Source: Prevotella sp. (GTDB taxonomy: Bacteria > Bacteroidota > Bacteroidia > Bacteroidales > Bacteroidaceae). From it: DNA of 64,000 nt. Location: the NCBI GenBank assembly GCA_017459445.1, contig JAFUDJ010000031.1, positions 1 to 64,000 on the forward strand, in the 5' to 3' direction. Below, piece by piece: positions 33,807 to 42,441 of this stretch; the first letter of the stretch is position 1, and each line of letters starts with the position of its first letter. Under the pieces are notes generated by a model. It saw nothing but the letters and a program-made list of their open reading frames with translations. It had not been told where the DNA came from and ran no database searches. The translations under genes and the position numbers were made by a program.

Positions 33807-35003
33807 CTAACGGGACGACCGGACACTGGGCTGCCGCAGCGAGTGGCGGGGCCAAAGGCATTCCCCGTAAAGACGATAAGGATTCAGGACGGTGCGGAGC
33901 ACGCGCGGCGTTACCCGTGCATCGCGACGGCCATGGACGGTGAAGTGATAAAGGGAGCTGTTGCCTTGATAGTCGCGCAACTCATAGGTCAGCCGGTAGG
34001 GGCGCTCTTCGTCGAAGGTGACGATGCCCTGTTCAAAGTTGGTATGAATGACGGGCAGCCGCATGCCGGGCTCACGATAGGACTTCATGTACCACGTCCT
34101 GTGATGGAGCCAGTGCTGATAGTCGCCCCAGCGGTTGACTTCGCTGTGGCAACTGACAGGGACGGCGCCCACGTCGCTGCGGAACACCTCGCGCCCGTCG
34201 ACCAGCAAACGGGTATGGCGGATGCCATAGTGATTATAGGTCTTTTCGCTATAATCGTCGGCCCAGAGGGCGAAGCCTACCCTGCCCCACGCCGTAAAAT
34301 GCTGCCCGACGGTATGCTCGGAGCTGCGTACCTTGAGGTCGCTCTGTCCTATACCGAACGTCTGCTTGCCGCTGCCGCCGTTGAAGAGTCCCTCGCCCTT
34401 CATGGGAATGGCCATCAGGGAGTGGGCCTGCGGCGCCACGGTGTCGGCAATGAACGGTGCCATTTTCTCCATCGGGTCAAGGAGTTGCCACGTCTTCGTG
34501 TCGTGCAGTTCCAGATGCAGATGCGGACCGGTGCTGTGGCCGGTGTTGCCGCTGATGGCGATTAAGTCGCCCGCCTTGACGGGGAAACGCCCAGCAGGGA
34601 ACGACAGCGAGAGCGTGTCGCGGCCCGTGCGCTGCAACTGCTCCTCGTAGCAATCGGCAAAGCGCTGCAAGTGACAGTAGGCGCTCGTCAGACCGTCAGG
34701 ATGGGCCACGTAGACGGCATTGCCAAAGCCATACAAATTGACGGTGAGACGACTGACATAGCCGTCGGCAACGGCATAGATTCTCTTGCCTTCCACATTC
34801 TCCGTCTTGATGTCAAGGCCGCCATGGAAATGATAAGGGCGCGGCTCGCCGAAATTGCCCGCAAGGACGATTTCGTAGTCGACAGGTGGCCGGTAATCGA
34901 CCGACATATTTTGAGAAGCGGACTCCTGCGAGTCGTCAGCACACGAAGTAAGGGCTATGCAAGACATAGCCCCTATCACATACAAGAAGTATCGTCTCAG
35001 CAT
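33807..35003 (-). CDS. M23 (LytM) peptidase lipoprotein, C-terminally shortened
   Basis: A 398-aa protein with lipobox ...SCIALTSC, then an M23 zinc peptidase domain: HFHGGLDI (His/Asp ligands) and GPHLHLEL (HxH). It would cut peptidoglycan cross-links or scaffold other hydrolases. Beta-sandwich parts follow (GGSGKQTFG ... GRVGFALWADDY). Relatives in Bacteroidales run to about 550 residues, while this one stops soon after YHFTVHGRRDA with an unrelated Arg/Leu-rich tail, 26 bp from the neighbouring peptidase gene. It overlaps nadC by 7 bp. The catalytic domain is intact. Confidence 0.85.
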   Translation of the reverse strand: MLRRYFLYVIGAMSCIALTSCADDSQESASQNMSVDYRPPVDYEIVLAGNFGEPRPYHFHGGLDIKTENVEGKRIYAVADGYVSRLTVNLYGFGNAVYVAHPDGLTSAYCHLQRFADCYEEQLQRTGRDTLSLSFPAGRFPVKAGDLIAISGNTGHSTGPHLHLELHDTKTWQLLDPMEKMAPFIADTVAPQAHSLMAIPMKGEGLFNGGSGKQTFGIGQSDLKVRSSEHTVGQHFTAWGRVGFALWADDYSEKTYNHYGIRHTRLLVDGREVFRSDVGAVPVSCHSEVNRWGDYQHWLHHRTWYMKSYREPGMRLPVIHTNFEQGIVTFDEERPYRLTYELRDYQGNSSLYHFTVHGRRDARVTPRVLRTVLNPYRLYGECLWPRHSLRQPSVRSSR

Positions 35004-35845
35004 GCCTTGAAGCTCATGTCGAGACCTTTCACGGAATGAGTCAGCGCGCCTACGGAGATGAAGTCGACGCCCTGCTCGGCATAGTCGCGGATGGTATCGA
35101 ACGTGATGCCGCCGCTGGACTCCGTCTCATAGCGCCCGGCAATCAGGTCGACGGCCTTCTTCGTGTCGGGCACGGAGAAGTTGTCGAGCATGATACGGTC
35201 TACGCCGCCGTGGTCGAGCACCTGCTGCAGCTCGTCGAACGAGCGCACTTCAATCTCTATCTTCAGGTCAAGGCCCTTCTCTTTCAGATAGGCGTGGCAG
35301 CGGTCGATGGCATTCACGATGCCGCCGGAGAAGTCGACGTGGTTGTCCTTGAGCAGAATCATGTCGAAGAGTCCGATGCGGTGGTTGCAGCCGCCGCCAA
35401 TTTTCACGGCCTGTTTCTCCAGCATGCGCATGCCGGGAGTCGTCTTGCGGGTGTCAAGCACGCGGGTCTTGGTGCCTTTCAGGCGTTGCACATAGCGGTC
35501 GGTCATGGTGGCGATGCCACTCATGCGCTGCATGATGTTGAGCATCAGGCGCTCCGTCTGCAGCAGCGAGCGCACGCGGCCCGTCACCACCATGGCGATG
35601 TCGCCCTTCTTGACACGGGTTCCGTCACCCATCAGCACCTCGACCTGCATGTCGGGGTCGAAGCGGTGGAACACTTCCTTGGCCACTTCTACGCCGGCCA
35701 GGATGCCGTCTTCCTTGATTAACAAGTGCGACTTGCCCATGGCATCTTCAGGAATGCAACACAGGGTGGTATGGTCGCCGTCGCCGATGTCCTCTGCAAA
35801 CGACAGGTCTATCAGCCGGTCTACAAGTTCTTCTACGCTTAACAT
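34997..35845 (-). CDS. nadC: Nicotinate-nucleotide pyrophosphorylase (carboxylating)
   Basis: A 282-aa enzyme forming nicotinate mononucleotide from quinolinate and PRPP in NAD synthesis. Motifs: LLQTERLMLNIMQRMSGIAT, DTRKTTPGMRMLEKQAVKIGG, NHRIGLFDMILLKDNH and EIEVRSFDE, all typical. It stands in the run CstA, barrel protein, NadC, M23 on the minus strand. Confidence 0.95.
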   Translation of the reverse strand: MLSVEELVDRLIDLSFAEDIGDGDHTTLCCIPEDAMGKSHLLIKEDGILAGVEVAKEVFHRFDPDMQVEVLMGDGTRVKKGDIAMVVTGRVRSLLQTERLMLNIMQRMSGIATMTDRYVQRLKGTKTRVLDTRKTTPGMRMLEKQAVKIGGGCNHRIGLFDMILLKDNHVDFSGGIVNAIDRCHAYLKEKGLDLKIEIEVRSFDELQQVLDHGGVDRIMLDNFSVPDTKKAVDLIAGRYETESSGGITFDTIRDYAEQGVDFISVGALTHSVKGLDMSFKAC

Positions 35846-35883
35846 AAGGCTTATCGTTTTTACCTTTTTACTGTCTTACCTTT

Positions 35884-36381
35884 TTATCTCTTAATCTTAT
35901 ACTGGTCCTTGAACAGATAGACGCCAATGCCAATGCCAAGACCATAGCAGGAATAGTCGAACTTCTTCGTCGAGAAATCCATGTAAAGCTCAGGCTCGAT
36001 GGTGACGGTACGGCTGAGGAAGAAGGCATAGCCAATCTGTACGCCGGGCAGGAAGTCGTTGTACTTATAGGCATGCTTGAACTTGGCAGAGGCACCGAGG
36101 TAGAGACCATTCTGAATAATGTAATAACGGGCACCGACGCCAAACATATACGTGTCCTTGCTATCCTCCAAATGGTTGTAGCCGATTTGTGCGGTAGCCA
36201 TCAGGTTGTCAGCAAACAGATAGCCGGCCTTGGCATCGAGGCCAAAGTGGAATTGCTTAGCCTGAGAGCTAAGGTCAATACCTGAGAGCGAGGCACCAAG
36301 ATAACCCTTCCCCTTCTCAAACTGTGCGTTGGCGGCCACTGACATGAGCAGGGCCACAAGAACAAATGCGATTTTCTTCAT
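35884..36381 (-). CDS. Small outer-membrane beta-barrel protein
   Basis: A 165-aa protein with signal peptide (MKKIAFVLVALLMSVAANAQ) and alternating polar/aromatic strands (FHFGLDAKAGYLF, MATAQIGYNHL, MFGVGARYYI, FSCYGLGIGIGVYLF type), the pattern of an eight-stranded barrel. Role unknown. The second Met (36381) fits the signal peptide better than the one two codons upstream. Confidence 0.8.
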   Translation of the reverse strand: MKKIAFVLVALLMSVAANAQFEKGKGYLGASLSGIDLSSQAKQFHFGLDAKAGYLFADNLMATAQIGYNHLEDSKDTYMFGVGARYYIIQNGLYLGASAKFKHAYKYNDFLPGVQIGYAFFLSRTVTIEPELYMDFSTKKFDYSCYGLGIGIGVYLFKDQYKIKR

Positions 36382-36408
36382 AGTCATGAATATTTAAAGT
36401 TGATAATC

Positions 36409-37887
36409 TTATTTCATTCTCTCCTTTTCCTTCCGAAGCCACAGCGCAAACCAGACAAGCGACAGCACCAGAGAGGCTGCGGCGATGCCCCATACAAACT
36501 CTGGACCCAGCGTGAACAGCTTGACGCAGAACAGGTAGGACGAGCAGACTGCCGTCATGAACAGGGCCGGGACAAGGGTGATAATGTACGGCTTGCGGTG
36601 ACGCACCAAGTAGACGGTCAGCGCCCATAGCATGAAGACGGCCAGCGTCTGGTTAGACCATCCGAACCATCCCCAGATGGTTTCAAAGCCCTTGGCGTCG
36701 GACATCTGCCATGCCAGCAGGGCAATGGCACCGGCGAACATGGGGATGCATACCAGCAGACGGTTGCGGATGAGGCGCTGCTCCAGATGGATGAAGTCGG
36801 CAATGACGAGGCGGGCCGAACGGAAAGCCGTGTCGCCGCTGGTGATAGGAGCGGCAACAACACCTAACAGGGCCAGAATGCCACCGGCAACACCCAGCCA
36901 CTCGTTGCACATCTTGTTGACAATCGAGGGAGCGTCGTTCACGGCAGCGGCACCGCCGGCTATCTGTTCGTAGCCGGGTGTAGGCTGGTCGTAGAAGAAA
37001 TACATGGCTACCGTGGCCCAGATTAAGGCGACGATGCCCTCGGTAATCATGGCGCCATAGAAAATGGGACGCCCCATGTGCTCGCTCTTCAGGCAGCGGG
37101 CCATAAGCGGACTCTGCGTGGCATGGAAGCCACTGATGGCTCCACAGGCGATGGTGATAAACAATGCCGGGAAAATAGCCTGTGCCGTCAGCGGCTCAAC
37201 GGACAGTCCCTCCCATATTTCGGGCAGGTCGGGCATCTTGACGAACAACATCACCATCAGCGCGGCAGCCATGAACAGCAGGGAGAAGGCAAAGAGCGGG
37301 TAAATCTTACCGATAATCTTGTCGACCGGCAGCATGGTGGCGATGATGTAATAGATGAAGATAGCTACCGACCAGTAGACATATTCCATCTGCAACTGGC
37401 CTTGCTGGGCAGCAACGGCATCGGCACCAGTCATGTCGCCCAGTATCTTGGCGGGGCTATACACAAACACTACGCCCACCATGACCAGCAGGAAGACGGA
37501 GAAGATGAGCATGACGCGCTTGGTGGTGTCGCCAAGATAGCGGCCGATAATCTCCGGCTGGTTGGCACCGTCGTGGCGCATGGACAGCATGCCCGACAGG
37601 TAGTCGTGGGTGGCACCGGCGAAGATGCAGCCGAAGACAATCCACAGGTAGGCCGCCGGGCCGAACTTGGCACCCATGATGGCGCCGAAGATGGGGCCCG
37701 TGCCTGCAATGTTCAGGAACTGAATCATGAAAACCTTCCAGTTAGGAAGCACGACATAGTCAAGACCGTCAGCCTTGGAGACGGCGGGTGTCGTGCGGTC
37801 GTCGGGAGCGAAGACGCGCTCCACAAAGCGGCCATAGAGCAGATAGCCTGCGACAAGAGCAATAAGGCTCAGGGTAAAAGAAACCAT
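36409..37887 (-). CDS. cstA: Carbon starvation protein CstA
   Basis: A 492-aa inner-membrane protein with about 14 hydrophobic segments. Motifs are LNIAGTGPIFGAIMGAKFGP, GATHDYLSGMLSMRHDG and SGFHATQSPLMARCL. CstA proteins import peptides or pyruvate. The length matches the short bacterial form. It is divergent from the GHL10 gene across a palindromic double promoter. Confidence 0.93.
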   Translation of the reverse strand: MVSFTLSLIALVAGYLLYGRFVERVFAPDDRTTPAVSKADGLDYVVLPNWKVFMIQFLNIAGTGPIFGAIMGAKFGPAAYLWIVFGCIFAGATHDYLSGMLSMRHDGANQPEIIGRYLGDTTKRVMLIFSVFLLVMVGVVFVYSPAKILGDMTGADAVAAQQGQLQMEYVYWSVAIFIYYIIATMLPVDKIIGKIYPLFAFSLLFMAAALMVMLFVKMPDLPEIWEGLSVEPLTAQAIFPALFITIACGAISGFHATQSPLMARCLKSEHMGRPIFYGAMITEGIVALIWATVAMYFFYDQPTPGYEQIAGGAAAVNDAPSIVNKMCNEWLGVAGGILALLGVVAAPITSGDTAFRSARLVIADFIHLEQRLIRNRLLVCIPMFAGAIALLAWQMSDAKGFETIWGWFGWSNQTLAVFMLWALTVYLVRHRKPYIITLVPALFMTAVCSSYLFCVKLFTLGPEFVWGIAAASLVLSLVWFALWLRKEKERMK

Positions 37888-37919
37888 TTTTTGCGATAAA
37901 TTTATTTGATATGTACGTG

Positions 37920-37979
37920 CAAAGGTATGAAATAATTATGAATTATGAATTATAAATTATGAATTATTTCGTACCTTTG
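37920..37979. promoter_or_regulatory. Palindromic divergent promoter for cstA and the GHL10 gene
   Basis: TACCTTTG elements at 37920-37927 (minus) and 37972-37979 (plus) lie in 18-bp inverted arms that match with one mismatch (CAAAGGTAtGAAATAATT). Four 7-bp ATGAATT-type repeats lie between. No TTTG -33 element is visible for either side. The plus transcript would have a leader of only a few nt before the ATG at 37988. Confidence 0.65.
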
Positions 37980-37987
37980 CAGCCGAA

Positions 37988-39658
37988 ATGAAGCGAATCT
38001 GGTCATTTTTCATAGTTTTTGCCACGGTGATGAGCCTCTGCGCCCAGCCTAAGCACGAGTTGCGGGCCGTGTGGCTGACCACCATCGGAGGTCTCGACTT
38101 CCCCAGCACCTATGCACACGACGGCATGGGCATCAGCCGGCAGCAGCAGGAATTATGCCAGATGCTGGACCGTCTGCAGGCCATCAACGTCAACACCGTG
38201 CTTTTCCATACGCGCATACGGGCCACAACCAGCTACCCGTCCGACATAGAGCCTTGGGCCGCCTGCTATTCCGGCCAGCCGGGAGTGTGGCCGGGATACG
38301 ACGTCCTGCAGTTTGCCATCGACGAATGTCACCGCCGGGGCATGGAGCTGCACGCCTGGGTGGTGACGATACCCATCGGGAAATGGAACGAGACAGGCTG
38401 TCAGCAGCTGCGCAGGCACCATCCTTCGATGCTGCGGCGCATAGGGGAAGAAGGGTTTATGAATCCTGAACAGCCCCAGACAGCCGACTATCTTGCCAAT
38501 ATCTGCGGCGAGATAACGCGCCGCTACGACATCGACGGCATCCACCTCGACTACATCCGCTACCCAGAGCAGTGGCCGTTAGCCAAAAGCAGCCAGGAGC
38601 GCGCCGTCCGCCGACGCCACATCACCCGCATCGTGGAGCGCATCCACAACGAGGTGAAGCGCCTGAAGCCGTGGGTGAAGCTCAGCTGTTCGCCGGTAGG
38701 GAAATACGACGACCTGAGCCGCTACAGCGCCAAGGGTTGGACGGCCTACACACGCGTCAGCCAGGAAGCGCAGAATTGGCTGCGCGACGGGCTGATGGAC
38801 CAGCTCTATCCCATGATGTATTTCGCCGGCAACCAGTTCTTTCCGTTTGCCATCGACTGGGCCGAGCATGCCGAAGGGCGCAGCGTCGCCGCCGGACTTG
38901 GCATCTACCAGCTGCATCCCAAGGAGCGCAACTGGCAGTTAGGCGAGGTAAAACGCCAGCTGAACGTCAGCCGCAGCCTCGGCATGGGGCACTGCTACTT
39001 CCGCGCGAAATTCCTGTTGGACAACGTGAAGGGCATCTACGACTACATGCGGCACTTCGACAACCACCCCGCTCTCATACCGCCTATGACATGGGCAAGC
39101 AGCATACCCCCCACGCCTCCCGCCACGATAGACGTGAAGCGGAGCACGCAGGGCGACCATGTCAGCTGGAGCGGAGCGCGCGACAACAGCAACGGGCCAT
39201 ACCTATTATATAATATATATGCATCGACCGGCGAGCCGGTGGACGTCAGCAAGGCGGAGAACCTCATAGCCACGCGCTATCGGCAGCACCACATCACCCT
39301 GCGCCGAACCGCCGACAAGCCGCTGCTGCACTATGCCGTAACGGCACTTGACCGCTATGGCAACGAGAGCGCGCCCATCCGGTCGCACGAAGTGAAGCAC
39401 GAAGGGCAGCCCTACAGGACGGCACTGCTGACGAACGACGGACGGACACTGGCACTGCCGCCCGTCAGCCGACTGCTCGACGCGCAGCGCCTGGTCGTCA
39501 GCGACCTGCAAGGCAGAGCCGTACAAAGCAACCCCTACTGCCAGAACGTCGACATCAGCACGCTGCCTGAAGGCATGTATCTGCTGACGGCGGTCAACCG
39601 GCGCGGCCACAGCCACCGTCTGGGGCACTTTATCATCAGAAGGAAAACAACCCATTAA
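37988..39658 (+). CDS. GHL10-type glycoside hydrolase with C-terminal sorting-like domain
   Basis: A 556-aa exported protein (signal MKRIWSFFIVFATVMSLCAQ). It has the family-10-like TIM barrel (ELRAVWLTTIGGLDFPS; DGIHLDYIRYP at 183-193; DQLYPMMYF), a fibronectin-III-like part, and a C-terminal module (VVSDLQGRAVQ ... LPEGMYLLTAVN) like type-IX secretion/C-terminal sorting domains. The substrate of these proteins is uncertain; cell-wall or plant glycans are possible. The upstream -7 element is only 8 bp before the ATG. Confidence 0.8.
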   Translation: MKRIWSFFIVFATVMSLCAQPKHELRAVWLTTIGGLDFPSTYAHDGMGISRQQQELCQMLDRLQAINVNTVLFHTRIRATTSYPSDIEPWAACYSGQPGVWPGYDVLQFAIDECHRRGMELHAWVVTIPIGKWNETGCQQLRRHHPSMLRRIGEEGFMNPEQPQTADYLANICGEITRRYDIDGIHLDYIRYPEQWPLAKSSQERAVRRRHITRIVERIHNEVKRLKPWVKLSCSPVGKYDDLSRYSAKGWTAYTRVSQEAQNWLRDGLMDQLYPMMYFAGNQFFPFAIDWAEHAEGRSVAAGLGIYQLHPKERNWQLGEVKRQLNVSRSLGMGHCYFRAKFLLDNVKGIYDYMRHFDNHPALIPPMTWASSIPPTPPATIDVKRSTQGDHVSWSGARDNSNGPYLLYNIYASTGEPVDVSKAENLIATRYRQHHITLRRTADKPLLHYAVTALDRYGNESAPIRSHEVKHEGQPYRTALLTNDGRTLALPPVSRLLDAQRLVVSDLQGRAVQSNPYCQNVDISTLPEGMYLLTAVNRRGHSHRLGHFIIRRKTTH

Positions 39659-39676
39659 CTAAATCAATATTTTATT

Positions 39677-40255
39677 ATGTCCACGAACAAGAATATTGTA
39701 GGAGCAAAAATCAAGGGACTCAGAGAGTCGAAGAATCTCACCATCGACGAAATCGCAGAACGTAGCGGCCTGTCGGCAGAACAGATAGCGTCCATAGAGA
39801 ACGACGAGAACCTGCCGTCGTTAGGCCCGCTCATCAAGGTTGCCCGGGCGCTGGGGGTCAGGTTAGGCACCTTCCTCGACGACAACGACGCGCTGGGACC
39901 CGTCGTGTGCCGCGCCGAAGAGCGCGTCAGCAGCATCAGTTTCTCAAACGGCGCCGCCGATGCCCGCAAGTATATGGAATACCACTCGCTGGCAAGCCAG
40001 AAAGCCGGCCGGCACATGGAGCCGTTCATCATCGACATTCAGCCAGAGGAGGAGAAAGACTTCACGCTGTCAGCCCACGAAGGCGAGGAGTTCATCTACG
40101 TCATGAAGGGAAAGCTGGAGATAGCCTACGGCAAGGACACCTACGTGCTAAGCGCAGGCGACAGCATCTACTACGACTCCATCATCAAGCACCATGTACA
40201 CGGATTCCCGGGCGAAGCCGCCCAGATTCTGGCCGTCATTTACATCCCGTTTTAA
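39677..40255 (+). CDS. XRE-type regulator with cupin domain
   Basis: A 192-aa protein: helix-turn-helix (IKGLRESKNLTIDEIAERSG) followed by a cupin sensor domain (GEEFIYVMKGKLEIAYG, DSIYYDS, HHVHGFPGE). Such regulators sense a small metabolite, often related to the next gene. It ends 9 bp before the acyl-CoA ligase gene, and this pair is common in Bacteroidales. Confidence 0.9.
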   Translation: MSTNKNIVGAKIKGLRESKNLTIDEIAERSGLSAEQIASIENDENLPSLGPLIKVARALGVRLGTFLDDNDALGPVVCRAEERVSSISFSNGAADARKYMEYHSLASQKAGRHMEPFIIDIQPEEEKDFTLSAHEGEEFIYVMKGKLEIAYGKDTYVLSAGDSIYYDSIIKHHVHGFPGEAAQILAVIYIPF

Positions 40256-40264
40256 TCAGAAGCC

Positions 40265-41920
40265 ATGCAGCAGCAACTATCAGAAAGGACTCTCGGACAG
40301 TGGTTAGAGCACTGGGCCGAGACAACGCCCGACAAGGAATACCTGGTATATTCCGACCGCGACCTCCGCTTTACCTGGTCGAAGTTCAACGAGCGTGTGG
40401 ACAACCTGGCCAAGGGACTCCTGGCCATCGGCGTGAAGAAAGGCTCCAACGTCGGCATCTGGGCCACCAATGTGCCCGACTGGCTGACCTTCCTCTACGC
40501 CACCGCCAAAATCGGTGCCGTACTGGTGACGGTCAACACGAACTACAAACAGGCTGAGCTGGAGTATCTCTGCGAGAACTCCGACATGCACACGCTCTGC
40601 ATCACCGACGGAACGTGGGAATGCGACTACGTGGACATGACCTACAAGATGCTGCCTGAGCTGCGCCAGTGTGAGCGCGGCCACCTGAACAGCGAGCGCT
40701 TCCCCTGCCTGAAGAACGTGGTTTACATCGGCATGGAGAAATTCCGTGGCATGTACAACACCGCCGAACTGCTGCTCTTAGGGCAGAACATCGAGGACGA
40801 GACGCTGGCCGAGGCAAAGAGCAACGTGACGTGCCACGACGTGGTGAACATGCAATACACCAGCGGCACGACCGGCTTTCCCAAGGGCGTCATGCTGACT
40901 CACTACAACATAGCCAACGACGGATTCTTCACCGGCGAGAACATGGGCTTCACCAGTAACGACAAGCTTTGCGTCTGCGTGCCCCTGTTCCACTGCTTCG
41001 GCGTCGTGCTGGCCACCATGAACTGCCTGACCCACGGGTGCACACAGGTCATGGTGGAGAAGTTCGACCCTCTGCTGGTGCTGGCATCGGTGCACAAGGA
41101 GCGGTGTACAGCCCTCTACGGCGTACCCACGATGTTCATTGCCGAACTCAACCATCCCATGTTCTCCATGTTCGACATGTCCAGCCTGCGCACCGGCATC
41201 ATGGCCGGCAGCCTCTGCCCTGTGGAACTGATGAAGCAGGTGTCGGAGAAAATGTTTATGACCATCACCTCCGTCTACGGTCTGACGGAATCGTCGCCGG
41301 GCATGACGCAGACCTGTCTCAGCGACACGTTCGAGCAGCGCTGCACCACCGTAGGCCGCGACTATCCGTTCGTGGAAGTGAAGGTCATCGACCCGGAGAC
41401 GGGCGAGGAGTGCCCCGTCGGCGTGCAGGGCGAGATGTGCTGCCGGGGCTTTAACGTGATGAAAGGCTACTACAAGAACCCGGAGGCCACGGCCGAGGTC
41501 ATCGACAAGAACGGCTTCCTGCACTCCGGCGACCTGGGCGTGAAAGACGAACAGGGCTACTACCGCATCACGGGGCGCATCAAGGACATGATTATCCGTG
41601 GCGGCGAGAATGTCTATCCGCGCGAGATTGAGGAGTTCCTTTACAAGATGCCGGGCATCAAGGACGTACAGGTGGCTGCCGTGCCCTCGAAGAAATACGG
41701 CGAGGAGGTGGGCGCCTTCATCATCCTGTACGAAGGCGTGACGATGACAACAGAGGACGTCCGCGAGTTCTGCCGTGGCAAGATAGCACGCTACAAGACG
41801 CCGAAATACGTCTTCTTCATCAAGGAATTCCCCCTGACGGGCTCAGGGAAAATACAGAAATACAAGCTGAAGGAGATGAGCCTGAAGCTATGTGAGGAGC
41901 AGGGTATCGAGGTCATCTGA
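40265..41920 (+). CDS. AMP-forming acyl-CoA synthetase
   Basis: A 551-aa adenylating enzyme that activates a carboxylic acid to its CoA ester. Motifs: [18 protein letters not shown] (P-loop), [36 protein letters not shown] and the C-terminal Lys in [10 protein letters not shown]. The acid is probably medium or long chain, but this is not readable. It is co-transcribed with the cupin regulator. Confidence 0.93.
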   Translation: MQQQLSERTLGQWLEHWAETTPDKEYLVYSDRDLRFTWSKFNERVDNLAKGLLAIGVKKGSNVGIWATNVPDWLTFLYATAKIGAVLVTVNTNYKQAELEYLCENSDMHTLCITDGTWECDYVDMTYKMLPELRQCERGHLNSERFPCLKNVVYIGMEKFRGMYNTAELLLLGQNIEDETLAEAKSNVTCHDVVNMQYTSGTTGFPKGVMLTHYNIANDGFFTGENMGFTSNDKLCVCVPLFHCFGVVLATMNCLTHGCTQVMVEKFDPLLVLASVHKERCTALYGVPTMFIAELNHPMFSMFDMSSLRTGIMAGSLCPVELMKQVSEKMFMTITSVYGLTESSPGMTQTCLSDTFEQRCTTVGRDYPFVEVKVIDPETGEECPVGVQGEMCCRGFNVMKGYYKNPEATAEVIDKNGFLHSGDLGVKDEQGYYRITGRIKDMIIRGGENVYPREIEEFLYKMPGIKDVQVAAVPSKKYGEEVGAFIILYEGVTMTTEDVREFCRGKIARYKTPKYVFFIKEFPLTGSGKIQKYKLKEMSLKLCEEQGIEVI

Positions 41921-42101
41921 CCCTGTTACCCTGCCCCTCCTCCGGGGAACCGTTCACCCGTATGACGGCTGGCTGTTACCGCAACAAAGCAGGAATAAAA
42001 AAAGTGAGAACGAGTCTCTATAGAGTCAACCAGCCGCCCCCGTAAGTTTTCAGCCCTTTTCCTTTGCCGTTTTGGAAATTAAATCTTGTACCGATACTGA
42101 A

Positions 42102-42218
42102 TCATGGTCGTGAGTAGACCTCCCTAACCATTTGGTGGAGTAACTCACGTGCTGTCTCAAGGTCCATCGTTTCTGTCTCTTGAACCGTCAGTACTGGCTC
42201 GTCATTCTCTTTATACAT
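42102..42218 (-). CDS. Possible 38-aa protein, or remnant of a larger gene
   Basis: The frame beginning MYKENDEPVLTVQETETMDL and ending REVYSRP has protein-like composition. It continues open upstream to about 42350 (…FGWFDLIVYLCIGVPIEDED…) without a good start. A perfect minus-strand promoter at 42277-42308 would start RNA near 42270, inside that longer frame. So either a 38-aa protein is made from a leader of about 50 nt, or this is the 3' end of a lost gene. No homologue is recognised. Confidence 0.35.
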   Translation of the reverse strand: MYKENDEPVLTVQETETMDLETARELLHQMVREVYSRP

Positions 42219-42276
42219 ATACAGTAGCTTAATTCCGTTTTGATGTCTGTCCTCATCTTCTATAGGAACTCCGATA

Positions 42277-42308
42277 CAAAGGTAAACAATTAAATCGAAC
42301 CAGCCAAA
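42277..42308 (-). promoter_or_regulatory. Perfect promoter without an annotated gene
   Basis: On the minus strand TTTG (42305-42308), 20 bp, TACCTTTG (42277-42284). No gene over 60 codons follows. Confidence 0.65.
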
Positions 42309-42348
42309 GAAATAGACGGAAAAGTTCCTATCAAGGCTATGCCGGCTT

Positions 42349-42387
42349 AAAAAACCACACCCAACACTGGTTATCAGCGCTGGGTGT
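42349..42387 (-). terminator. Terminator of the GH43 operon
   Basis: In the minus-strand RNA ACACCCAGCGCT pairs with AGUGUUGGGUGU (12 pairs, two of them G-U), followed shortly by six U. Confidence 0.85.
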
Positions 42388-42441
42388 AGGATAAGCGGAT
42401 AATTGTGATTTTTATGAGCAATTAGTACTCATTTTCGGGCA

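Larger units (their letters stand above)
41921..42441. other. 521-bp gap: promoter, short coding-like frame and terminator
   Basis: No long gene is present. On the minus strand there is the GH43 terminator (42349-42387), then a perfect promoter (42277-42308), then a short coding-like frame (42102-42218). Between 41921 and 42100 I see only the palindrome CTCTATAGAG near 42018 and a T-run at about 41998-42005 (minus), possibly a weak terminator. Confidence 0.6.
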
